NCBI GenBank assembly: GCA_021817145.1
Contig: JAKAVV010000003.1
Span: 1 to 64,000, forward strand
DNA: 64,000 bases
Direction of reading: 5' to 3'
Origin: a bacterium
GTDB taxonomy: Bacteria; Vulcanimicrobiota; JABDET01
This document shows positions 1-9,625 of this stretch, piece by piece. The notes below the pieces were generated by a model that had not been told where the DNA came from, searched no databases, and saw only the letters and a list, made by a program, of their open reading frames with translations. A program made the translations under genes and the position numbers. Numbering within the stretch: the first letter of the stretch is position 1; each line of letters begins with the position of its first letter.

Positions 1-732
1 GTTCAATTGATGGGGAAGTGGAGGAATCGTTTTGCAAAAATTATTCCTCCTCCTGAATTTCGAGATTCATATCAATTCTCTTTGAAAGGATTAGATGATC
101 TGACTGCTCTTGAATCTCAAACTCTTCCTCAGATTCTGCGAAAACCTGGAAGGGTTAACTCAGGCATTTCTCCTTTTGCAGCAGAGCTAACTCAGGATGA
201 AGAAAATTATTGGGACGCTTATGTCGCTGATGTAAAGAAACTTCCCAGGACTAGTCAGGTTCATGGAGTAAACCCTCTTATTTTAAATTATTTTCAACGT
301 CTTGAAAAGTGGGAAGATCGATATCTGTTTTCCCCTGATTTTTCAATAGAGATACTGCAGAATATTGGAAATCCCGATCTGGTCAATCATCCGAGCATGT
401 ATCTTAAGGGATTAAATCGTCTAGCTTCTTTCTATTCTAAAGCTCAGTCTGGTTTTTCTCGAATCTCCCCCCCTAAGAGCTTTCAGAAATCCAACACTAT
501 TTTGCTGCGGCTTTCTGCTCATTTCGGTTCACTGGCATCCGATATTCAGCAGTTAAAACAGCTTGCTCTTTCTTCAGGCGGTTTTTCAGGGGGTAACAAG
601 TTGGAGCAAGAGCAGTTCAGTGATTATCTGGCTCAATTGAATCAAATTGAGATGGATATGGCAGCTCAATCAAATGCGATGCAGAGAGATGCTGCGCTTT
701 ATTTGACTGTACTAAAAACGGAGCTCAAATAA
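1..732 (+). CDS. Hypothetical protein, 5' end cut by window (paralogue of the 44.3-45.3 kb gene)
   Basis: The frame is open from the first base, so the gene begins upstream of the window; the ATG at 10 lies inside the coding region. The visible 243 residues are mostly helical and end in a stop at 730-732. Two stretches match the C-terminal half of the protein at 44252-45322: a segment around IIPPPEFRDS (IVPPPQFENS there) and the closing LKTELK (LKVDLE there). I therefore read it as the C-terminal part of a paralogue. That paralogue has a signal peptide and a beta-rich copper-amine-oxidase-N-like domain at its N-terminus, which would be off-window here. Function is unknown; an envelope or secreted location is inferred from the paralogue. 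Confidence 0.7.
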   Translation, partial: VQLMGKWRNRFAKIIPPPEFRDSYQFSLKGLDDLTALESQTLPQILRKPGRVNSGISPFAAELTQDEENYWDAYVADVKKLPRTSQVHGVNPLILNYFQRLEKWEDRYLFSPDFSIEILQNIGNPDLVNHPSMYLKGLNRLASFYSKAQSGFSRISPPKSFQKSNTILLRLSAHFGSLASDIQQLKQLALSSGGFSGGNKLEQEQFSDYLAQLNQIEMDMAAQSNAMQRDAALYLTVLKTELK

Positions 733-785
733 CGATAAGGGTTAAGACTGGAGGTCAGGATAGCTTCTTTTTATAGGGCATTTTT

Positions 786-1679
786 TTACAATCTTGTATC
801 TAGAATCTGCTCGGTTTTAAACCCTTCTAACTGCATATAGTAGATCGCTGTTTCAGTTAGATATTTTAAGGGCACTAACCCCACAATTTCAGTCTCAGCA
901 GCAGTGACTCCATATCGCTTTGCTTCTGCTTTCACGAGTTCAATAACTCGATAGATAGGGGTTTCATCGCAGTTGACAAGATTCATAGAGACCTGAACCA
1001 TTCCGCGATCTTTTAATTCCATGCCAAGGGCTTTCACATTTTTTAGTCCCCCTCTGGCTTCTCTTACTCGGTTAGCAATGGCTTTTGCAATCTTGATGTC
1101 TGAGCAGTGGAGATTAATGTTGAAAGCAACTAAAAAAGGTCTTGCGCCAATGACAACCGCTCCTGCTGTAGGGTGCAGCTGAGGTTCCCCTTCATCAGGA
1201 TAACGTTCTGGTGTTTTTACCTCAACTTTTAATTTTTCATACCCGATGTTTCTTACATTCGAAAGGTTCTTTCTGTTAGGAGTTTTAGCAGCTGCTTCAT
1301 AATAATAAACAGGGAGTTTCAGTTCTTGATAAATTCTCTTTCCGCATTGATATGCTAATTGGGCGCATTCTTCAAGAGTAATCCCTGAAACAGGGACAAA
1401 TGGAATGACATCAACAGCCCCAATTCTTGGATGTTCTCCTGTATGGTGGTTCAAATCAATCAGTTCAACCGCTTTTTTTGAACTGTTGACTGCTCCTTCT
1501 ATTACAGCTTCAGGGGACCCAATAAAGGTAACAACCATTCGATTGTGATTGACATCATGAGACCAGTCCAAAAGTTTCACACCTTCTGTTTTTTGAACAG
1601 AATCCACGACAGCTTCCATTACCTCAGGCTTTCTTCCTTCACTGAAATTAGGGACGCATTCTACAATTTTTCCTGCCAT
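786..1679 (-). CDS. ftcD: Glutamate formimidoyltransferase (formiminotransferase domain only)
   Basis: Transfers the formimino group of N-formimino-glutamate to tetrahydrofolate in histidine degradation and one-carbon metabolism. The 297-residue protein starts with the family signature KIVECVPNFSEGR and carries the HPRIGAVDVIPF block and GARPFLVAFNINL. The length matches the stand-alone transferase, with no cyclodeaminase domain. It is divergent from the ELPLP-repeat gene at 1792 and convergent with the gene at the window start. No other hut gene is in the window, so it may serve folate metabolism generally. Confidence 0.9.
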   Translation of the reverse strand: MAGKIVECVPNFSEGRKPEVMEAVVDSVQKTEGVKLLDWSHDVNHNRMVVTFIGSPEAVIEGAVNSSKKAVELIDLNHHTGEHPRIGAVDVIPFVPVSGITLEECAQLAYQCGKRIYQELKLPVYYYEAAAKTPNRKNLSNVRNIGYEKLKVEVKTPERYPDEGEPQLHPTAGAVVIGARPFLVAFNINLHCSDIKIAKAIANRVREARGGLKNVKALGMELKDRGMVQVSMNLVNCDETPIYRVIELVKAEAKRYGVTAAETEIVGLVPLKYLTETAIYYMQLEGFKTEQILDTRL

Positions 1680-1740
1680 GATAAAATCGTTCGTTTTCTT
1701 AAAAAAGTTTCCTTTTTGTTACAAAATCTTAAATTTTTGT

Positions 1741-1772
1741 TCACAATTTAGCAATAAATTAAGTGTATAATT
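1741..1772 (+). promoter_or_regulatory. Possible sigma70-type promoter upstream of the ELPLP-repeat gene
   Basis: A perfect -10 hexamer TATAAT (1767-1772) lies 20 bases before the start at 1792. The best -35-like hexamer is TTCACA at 1741-1746, giving a long 20-base spacer. The region is very AT-rich, so the -35 assignment is weak. Confidence 0.35.
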
Positions 1773-1791
1773 GAATTAAGAGGAAAAGTTT

Positions 1792-2937
1792 ATGGTAAAC
1801 TCGGCTCAAAACAGTATTCGAAAATCAAGTGTTAATTCTGCTTTACCTCTGCCTGAGCAGGCTTCAGGTGTTCCTCCATTTGATCCTGAAATGGTTTATC
1901 ATAAGGGTGGAATGGAACTTGAAGAGGGATCACAGGGAGCCTCTCATGGAACTCTTGTGTCTGGTTCCTATTCAGCAGCTAATCAAGAAAGAATGAAAAT
2001 AGCGGAAGAGATTGGTAAAGCGGTCCAATCCGGCAATTTGAAGGAGCTGCATAAACTTCACCATGAATTTAATGCCTTAGACGAGAAGTGCAGACTTCTT
2101 GCCCTTCAGGCTCCCTCTGAACCAATGGCAGGTGGGATTCATGAACTTCCTCTGCCACAGCCAGCTAAAACAGCTCTGCTGCCAGATAATCCTCCTCTTA
2201 AGCCGATTAAAGAGCTGCCCCTGCCAGGTTCAATGCAGGCGCCTCACTTTTCAAAACAAGCTGATGCTTCTTCTCCTTCAATCCACACGGATCTTCCCGC
2301 TATTTCTGACAGCCATTCTTCCGCGCCTGCCGCTGTTAAATCCGATCCTATTAAACCTGTGGAGAAGTTACCTCTTGTTTCTGCTGAACCCGCTGCCCAG
2401 GCATCTCCAGCGCAGACATCCTCTGATTTACACATTAAAGAACTTCCTCTTCCACTAGCTGCTGACACTGTTTCGACTTCACCCCAAACCACAATAACTG
2501 CTCCATCTCAAACCGTTTCCTCTCAAAGTTTAGGTTCAGGAAACCCTTATGGAGTGTCAGAATCAGTTTGGGGAAATGCCTGCAGATCTTCTCAAATTAA
2601 AGAGGCTCTCTTAAATATGCCTGAAAAAGCAGTTAATTTGTTTAAACAAATGACTCCCCAAGAAAAACAAGAAATGGTGAAGCGGTTAAGCGGCACAACT
2701 CATATTTTTTTCAGCACGATTGACAACAGACAGGCTTTTATATCAGGACAAGCAATGGGACAGGATACTTTTAGTTATTTAAAACATCAGATTGATAAAG
2801 AAATGGAAAATGGAAAGATATCAATGGATGAAGGGGTCAAACAGGAGGCTGCTTTTCATATTTTAAAATCTTTGACCCCTTTACAAAGAGAAGGGTTCGC
2901 CGATCTGGTTGAAGCTGACACCAGCAGGGTCTTCTAG
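1792..2937 (+). CDS. Hypothetical protein with repeated ELPLP motifs and a helical C-terminal domain
   Basis: The 381-residue product has no signal peptide. Roughly residues 110-230 are Pro/Ser/Ala-rich and contain three copies of ELPLP (after IH, IK and IK) plus a variant EKLPLV; an LPLPEQ also sits near the N-terminus. This looks like a disordered linker with regularly spaced short linear motifs. A compact C-terminal domain (about residues 250-381) is helical, with WGNACRSSQIKEALLNMPEK and a segment of two or more further helices. RBS AAGAGGAAAAG precedes the ATG. The last 57 bases overlap the 3' end of the convergent glycosyltransferase gene. I do not recognise the family. Confidence 0.7.
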   Translation: MVNSAQNSIRKSSVNSALPLPEQASGVPPFDPEMVYHKGGMELEEGSQGASHGTLVSGSYSAANQERMKIAEEIGKAVQSGNLKELHKLHHEFNALDEKCRLLALQAPSEPMAGGIHELPLPQPAKTALLPDNPPLKPIKELPLPGSMQAPHFSKQADASSPSIHTDLPAISDSHSSAPAAVKSDPIKPVEKLPLVSAEPAAQASPAQTSSDLHIKELPLPLAADTVSTSPQTTITAPSQTVSSQSLGSGNPYGVSESVWGNACRSSQIKEALLNMPEKAVNLFKQMTPQEKQEMVKRLSGTTHIFFSTIDNRQAFISGQAMGQDTFSYLKHQIDKEMENGKISMDEGVKQEAAFHILKSLTPLQREGFADLVEADTSRVF

Positions 2938-4650
2938 GAAAGAGAGAATTTCAAGGAGATTTCCTCCTTTTTTTCCCGTTTTTAAAGCATGTCCTGCTTT
3001 TTCAAGATCAACCGTTTCTTTTAAGGAAGTAAAATGTCTTTTAAAAACATGCGCCGCTATTTTTTGTGCTTTTTCGCGATATCCATAACTCCAGAGTTTG
3101 AATGCTGTTTGAGCCAGGAATTTTTGGCTAAATGAAAAAGAGCGTTCGAGAAGATAATCGGATAGGAGTTCCAGAGAATCAGGGCTGTGTTCCTCCCTGA
3201 GCAGTTTAGCGCACAAGTAATCTCGTTCTGGTTCTTTATCAGGAACGTAATTTTCCCATTTTTGAAGTAACTGGCGAGTTTTTTTTAAATCTTTCTGCTG
3301 GAGGTGAATTTGAATCAGGGTGGTAAATATTCTCTTAAAAATGCAGGATTTTAATTTTTGACTTTCATTTTTATCGTATAATTTTTCATTCATGAATATT
3401 TCAGAAAATTGGGCAGTATAAAAATCTGACATTCCATTTTTAGGAAGAGGTCGAGCCTTAAAAGGCCATTCTAGATTCTGCGCTGCCAGGGAAAGAGCGG
3501 TTTCAATACAGGTAGAAGATTCAGCTAAATGATTTAAATAAAAATGAGCCATTCCTAAATTCCAGGCTGATGGAAGAAAGTTTGGGTTCTTCCTGGAACA
3601 ATTTTCCAATAGGTTGAGAGCTTGCTTCTGAACTCCACAGCTCCATAAAGATACAGCTAAATTGTTTAAAAGAATAGGGTCATTTTGGGGTAGATTGTTA
3701 AAATCTAACGGGAGAGATTCTGGAACTGACAAGAACAGTCCTGAGCTGAAAAATTCCACTTTATTGGATGGGTTAAGATGCGGCATCTCAAATTTTGAAT
3801 TTAAAAAACGATTTAATCTTTTTTGAACTGTAAACGCTTCTCTGCGATATTCTAAAAGTCTCTGCTGACCGTTTTCAGCAATTGAAATTCTTTCTTCAGG
3901 GTTTTCTAAAAAATGCTTCAATAAAGGGATAAGATTAGATTCTTGATAAGCGATCTTATCTCTTCCGTGTTTCAGCCAGGGAGCTGCCGCATGATTTTCT
4001 TCATTCACGAAAAGGAGAGCGCCGCAGGCAAGGGCATCCAGTGTTCTTTGATTTAAAACATCAGGTCTGACAGCATGATTAAAAACGATTTTACTCTGGC
4101 GGTACAATTCTAGGGTTTCATGATAATCGATTCCTGATAAGATTTTTACTTGATATTCTGGGAAGAGCTCAAACAGTTCTTTTATTCTTCTTGCTCTTGT
4201 CCGAAATCCTGCTTCATCCACTTGACCGACAAAGGAGATGTCAATCGGTCGTTCAGCAGCGCAGTCTGAAAAAGGGGGGTAATCCAGGATAATCAAAGGA
4301 TGGAAACAGATCGTTTCACTTTCTGTTGTTTTGAAAAAGGGAACTGCGTCTTCTCCATTGATAATCGCTGCGGGAAAAAGAGGAGCTGCTGAAAAAAGAG
4401 CTTGAAAGTTTAAATGATAATCTACAATAACAGGGGCAGCAGGAAGGGGAGAATCCATGAAATCAGGGGGTAGGCTGTTCATTTCAGGATAAAATACAAG
4501 AACAAGATCTGGCGAAAAAGGGGAGACTTCTTCCAGCATCTGGTGAATGGTTTTAGCGCCTGGGAACTCTAAAAAAGATTTAACCTCATGTCTTTCTAAT
4601 TCAAGAGCGTGTTCAAGAGGTGTGTATTTTTGAGTTAGCAGAATTCGCAT
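2881..4650 (-). CDS. CgeB-like glycosyltransferase with C-terminal TPR-like repeats
   Basis: 589 residues. The N-terminal 300 resemble the CgeB/DUF3880-type GT-B glycosyltransferases: PIDISFVGQVDEAGFRTRARR, then a nucleotide-sugar-binding half with SKIVFNHAVRPDVLNQRTLDALACGALLFVNEE, the typical family end motif before the EN-GQQRLLEYR helix. From about residue 330 the protein is helical with tetratricopeptide-like pairs (DPILLNNLAVSLWSCG; FLPSAWNLGMAHFYLNH). No signal peptide or membrane segment is seen. It may glycosylate surface or flagellar-type proteins, but the acceptor is unknown. Its 3' end overlaps the convergent ELPLP-repeat gene. Confidence 0.75.
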   Translation of the reverse strand: MRILLTQKYTPLEHALELERHEVKSFLEFPGAKTIHQMLEEVSPFSPDLVLVFYPEMNSLPPDFMDSPLPAAPVIVDYHLNFQALFSAAPLFPAAIINGEDAVPFFKTTESETICFHPLIILDYPPFSDCAAERPIDISFVGQVDEAGFRTRARRIKELFELFPEYQVKILSGIDYHETLELYRQSKIVFNHAVRPDVLNQRTLDALACGALLFVNEENHAAAPWLKHGRDKIAYQESNLIPLLKHFLENPEERISIAENGQQRLLEYRREAFTVQKRLNRFLNSKFEMPHLNPSNKVEFFSSGLFLSVPESLPLDFNNLPQNDPILLNNLAVSLWSCGVQKQALNLLENCSRKNPNFLPSAWNLGMAHFYLNHLAESSTCIETALSLAAQNLEWPFKARPLPKNGMSDFYTAQFSEIFMNEKLYDKNESQKLKSCIFKRIFTTLIQIHLQQKDLKKTRQLLQKWENYVPDKEPERDYLCAKLLREEHSPDSLELLSDYLLERSFSFSQKFLAQTAFKLWSYGYREKAQKIAAHVFKRHFTSLKETVDLEKAGHALKTGKKGGNLLEILSFLEDPAGVSFNQIGEPFSL

Positions 4651-4702
4651 AAAGCTCTATCCTTGTTATCGGCTTGAAGTCGCTGAGGAAAAGGGCTTTT
4701 AT

Positions 4703-6896
<2,194 letters not shown>

Positions 6897-7106
6897 AGAA
6901 ACCTCCTGCCCTTCAATTCAGACATAAAGGTATAATTCTTAATTCAAGACAGGAGTCCTTTTTAAGGTTTTTTTGGAGTTTCTTCTCGGTTCCAAATCAC
7001 CGCTTCTAGAAAACAGTGGATTATCTTAGGCTGAGCAAATCACAAAAGGAAAATTAGCCCTTCTCTAGGGAAAAACGACCTACCACAGGACATTACTTTT
7101 TCTAAT

Positions 7107-7313
7107 TTAAGCAAGAGAAACGTCTGCTGCCTGCTCTCCTTTTTGACTTTGCACCACTTCGAATTCTACTGCCTGTCCTTCTCGCAGAGTTTTAAATCCG
7201 CCTCCGCCAATGGCTGAATAGTGAACAAAAATATCTTTTCCTTCGTCAGTAGTGATAAAGCCAAAACCTTTTTGATCACTGAACCATTTAACTTTACCTT
7301 TAACACGAGCCAT
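7107..7313 (-). CDS. Cold-shock-domain protein (CspA family)
   Basis: A 68-residue single OB-fold RNA/DNA chaperone. Both nucleic-acid-binding motifs are present: KGFGFITT (RNP1) and DIFVHYSAI (RNP2), after the usual start [12 protein letters not shown]. It acts in the cytoplasm by melting RNA secondary structure. A strong promoter and a leader of about 115 bases with a hairpin lie upstream, which is typical of cold-shock mRNAs. It is a monocistronic unit between gyrB's small leader gene and the phosphoesterase gene. Confidence 0.95.
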   Translation of the reverse strand: MARVKGKVKWFSDQKGFGFITTDEGKDIFVHYSAIGGGGFKTLREGQAVEFEVVQSQKGEQAADVSLA

Positions 7314-7374
7314 CTTAATTTCACCTGCCTTTCAAGGTTCAACTTGGAGAATCGCTTGCTAACTTCGAACCCTC

Positions 7375-7392
7375 AAAGGCTTTGATGCCTTT
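7375..7392 (-). promoter_or_regulatory. Hairpin in the cold-shock gene leader
   Basis: A perfect six-base-pair stem, AAAGGC / GCCTTT, encloses a six-base loop in the untranslated leader of the csp gene. A second, imperfect pairing (GGTTC near 7365 with GAACC near 7335) lies closer to the start codon. Long structured leaders act as thermosensors in known csp mRNAs; the same role here is inferred. Confidence 0.45.
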
Positions 7393-7437
7393 CAGTACAA
7401 CCATTTTGCAGCGCGCTCCTACCTACTTTATGTTCAA

Positions 7438-7466
7438 AGTCTAGCATGAACTTTTAATTTTGTCAA
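7438..7466 (-). promoter_or_regulatory. Sigma70-type promoter for the cold-shock gene
   Basis: On the minus strand: TTGACA (7466-7461), a 17-base spacer, TAGACT (7443-7438). The -35 matches consensus exactly and overlaps the stop codon of the upstream phosphoesterase gene. The predicted transcript start is near 7431, giving a leader of roughly 115-120 bases. Confidence 0.75.
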
Positions 7467-8959
7467 TAGGTGGGTTTTCCTGTTTTTGGATCTAAGAATA
7501 AAGGGGAAAAATTGGGGTGTTGAAAATTAAGCATATCAAGGATAGAACCAGATTCTCTGTCCGCATCAGCTGGATTTTTTAATCGTCCCAGTTTCCAGTT
7601 GTCTTCAATGAATCGAAGAATGGAGGTTTGTTCCAGGAAATGATGAGATACATCATTGATTTTGCTGTAAGGGGAGATAATCAAAAAAGGAAGTCTTGGA
7701 CCTGGTCCGCAGCGATCCTGTGTATCAGCAGCTCCTTTCCCGCAGAGGCCGCTGTCATTTTTTGGGTCATCTGAGTGTCTGAGAATAGGGGGCATGACAT
7801 GATCATACCATCCGTCAGAGTCATCATAAGTAAGAACAATCAGAGTTGATTTCCATTCAGGACTTTTTTGAAAACGATTTAAAAAGTTGACAAGGTACTT
7901 TTGCTCATCCAGTGGATCGGAGTACCCCATTCCAGCATGACCATCTCCGACTGCAGGGGCTTTAATAAAACAGACTGCAGGCATGACATGATATTTTAGA
8001 GACTGCCAAAAATCTCTTAATCCATATTGATGATTTGCCTGATCTGTATAACCGATTTTGTAAGGTGAAGAGGGGGGGAGATGATGGGGATTAGCCGTTT
8101 GTTTAAAGTATTGAAAAGGTTCGTGATGGGGCATGTAATTTCTAATTTTTCTTCCCAGCACATTATAGGAGTATGAGCCGCAAACTGCAATTCCATGGAT
8201 TCTTTTCGTAGGAGTGAATCCTCCTTGAAACCATCCCCAGGTTATTCTTTTTTTATTTAGGAGATCTCCAATGTTTTTACCTGTGATGCTCATGGTTTGT
8301 TTATGATGATTGGAGCAGTCGTCATAAGTGGGGTCAATATCAGCGATATCCACTCCATTGACAATTGTGTCTTTATAATTTCTTGGATGAGCTCCTGCGT
8401 TTGTTCCTGCGATAAGATTTAAGGCTCCCATTGTTGAAGGTCCGAAATTAGTGCCAAAAGCATTGTCATCCATAGCGAATCTTTGAGCATAATTCCAGAG
8501 GGCTGTGACTGTGTTCCCATCAAAATATCCCATGACTGTGTCAGGGTTGCAGTGATCATATCTGCTGCCTGTTTCCTGGACAAAATGATTCATTAAGCCG
8601 CCATTGTAAGCTTTAATTTCCGCTTTATATTCATGGTTTTGGTCACAGGTTGAGACCTGGGAGCGATCCAGTCGGAATGGGTTTACCAGATTCGGATTGT
8701 GATGAAGCAAGTAAGAAGTTAATCCATTGATAGAGGGGGTGCCAGGTTTTGGATAAAAAGGAGGTTCACCTGGAGGATTTAGAGCATGAGGATAAGTGGC
8801 AAAATAATGGTCGAAAGAAACATTTTCTTGAAATAAAACGAGAATATGTTTAATTGGAGTAGCTGTATGAAAATTGTGGGCTGGATCAGGGTATGTTCGA
8901 GAATTGAAGAGAATAAAAAAAATAAAAACTGAGAGAACAAAAGCAAGTTTTTTCTGCAT
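7463..8959 (-). CDS. Secreted phosphoesterase (acid phosphatase / phospholipase C family)
   Basis: The chosen start gives a clean signal peptide: MQKKLAFVLSVFIFFILF followed by a polar junction. A longer in-frame extension to 9151 would overlap the divergent gene and has no family match. The body matches the AcpA/PLC phosphoesterase family: HILVLFQENVSFDHYFATYP near the N-terminus, NHFVQETGSRYDHC, MDDNAFGTNFGPSTMGALNL, and the C-terminal LIVLTYDDSDGWYDHV and RLPFLIISPYSK blocks that supply metal-binding residues. It probably hydrolyses phosphate monoesters or phospholipids outside the cytoplasm. The substrate cannot be decided from sequence. Confidence 0.85.
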   Translation of the reverse strand: MQKKLAFVLSVFIFFILFNSRTYPDPAHNFHTATPIKHILVLFQENVSFDHYFATYPHALNPPGEPPFYPKPGTPSINGLTSYLLHHNPNLVNPFRLDRSQVSTCDQNHEYKAEIKAYNGGLMNHFVQETGSRYDHCNPDTVMGYFDGNTVTALWNYAQRFAMDDNAFGTNFGPSTMGALNLIAGTNAGAHPRNYKDTIVNGVDIADIDPTYDDCSNHHKQTMSITGKNIGDLLNKKRITWGWFQGGFTPTKRIHGIAVCGSYSYNVLGRKIRNYMPHHEPFQYFKQTANPHHLPPSSPYKIGYTDQANHQYGLRDFWQSLKYHVMPAVCFIKAPAVGDGHAGMGYSDPLDEQKYLVNFLNRFQKSPEWKSTLIVLTYDDSDGWYDHVMPPILRHSDDPKNDSGLCGKGAADTQDRCGPGPRLPFLIISPYSKINDVSHHFLEQTSILRFIEDNWKLGRLKNPADADRESGSILDMLNFQHPNFSPLFLDPKTGKPTY

Positions 8960-9068
8960 TATACAATTACACTTCCTTTCATTTTTCCTTTTTTCATTTT
9001 CTTTTATTTTAATCCTCTTTGTATGATGCTGCCAGGAAAAAAATAAGAGAAGTAAAATAATTAAAGAC

Positions 9069-9620
9069 ATGGCAGTTCTTCCAAGACGTTTTTCTGATCT
9101 GATTAGAGAAAAAACAAAATTTTCTGAAGAAGCGGCGCAAAAGCGCGTCATTTATTTAAATAAACTTCCTGTTGGAGAGATTGAGCATCAACTGGCGGAT
9201 TATTATGATAAAGAAGCTAAAGTTAATATAACTTATATTGGAATCTTACGGCATATTCGCGATCTGGTTAAAGATGAGATTCCTCTAGATGATCCTGCAG
9301 CAAGGAAAAGAATTGAAAGTGAAGAGCTTCGCTTGAAAGTGATTTCGCAAGAAATGGATGAGGTTCGGGAAAAAGTAAAAGTTTTCTCTGAAGAATTGGA
9401 AGAAAAAGTTCATGCTATTATTCAGTTGAGACTTGCTGAAGTTACAAAATGCGATGACGGGCTTTTTATTTTACATTTTAGAAGAATTGACCCATCCAGT
9501 CCTGTGGGATTGGAATATCAGGATTCAGTTCAGATTTTTGTTGATACAACCCCTGGGGAAAATGGAGCCCTTGTTTTTGTTCACGAAATGCTCCAGCCTA
9601 AATGGATGCCTTCGGTATAA
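9069..9620 (+). CDS. Hypothetical helical protein upstream of the aconitase-like gene
   Basis: 183 residues. The first two thirds are strongly helical and charged, with coiled-coil character around residues 75-120 (KVISQEMDEVREKVKVFSEE). The C-terminal third is beta-rich (DGLFILHFRRIDPS; SVQIFVDTTP). No signal peptide or membrane segment. It ends only a few bases before the start of the aconitase-like gene, so the two may be co-transcribed. I do not recognise the family. Confidence 0.65.
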   Translation: MAVLPRRFSDLIREKTKFSEEAAQKRVIYLNKLPVGEIEHQLADYYDKEAKVNITYIGILRHIRDLVKDEIPLDDPAARKRIESEELRLKVISQEMDEVREKVKVFSEELEEKVHAIIQLRLAEVTKCDDGLFILHFRRIDPSSPVGLEYQDSVQIFVDTTPGENGALVFVHEMLQPKWMPSV

Positions 9621-9625
9621 TTTTT

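Noticed and set aside
6897-7106. The 210-base gap between the cold-shock gene and gyrB's small upstream gene
   Set aside because: I looked for tRNA, riboswitch and hairpin-plus-T-run signals and saw none that was convincing. It probably holds the gyrB promoter and the csp terminator.
8960-9151. N-terminal extension of the phosphoesterase
   Set aside because: It overlaps the divergent hypothetical gene, has no family match and would bury a good signal peptide.
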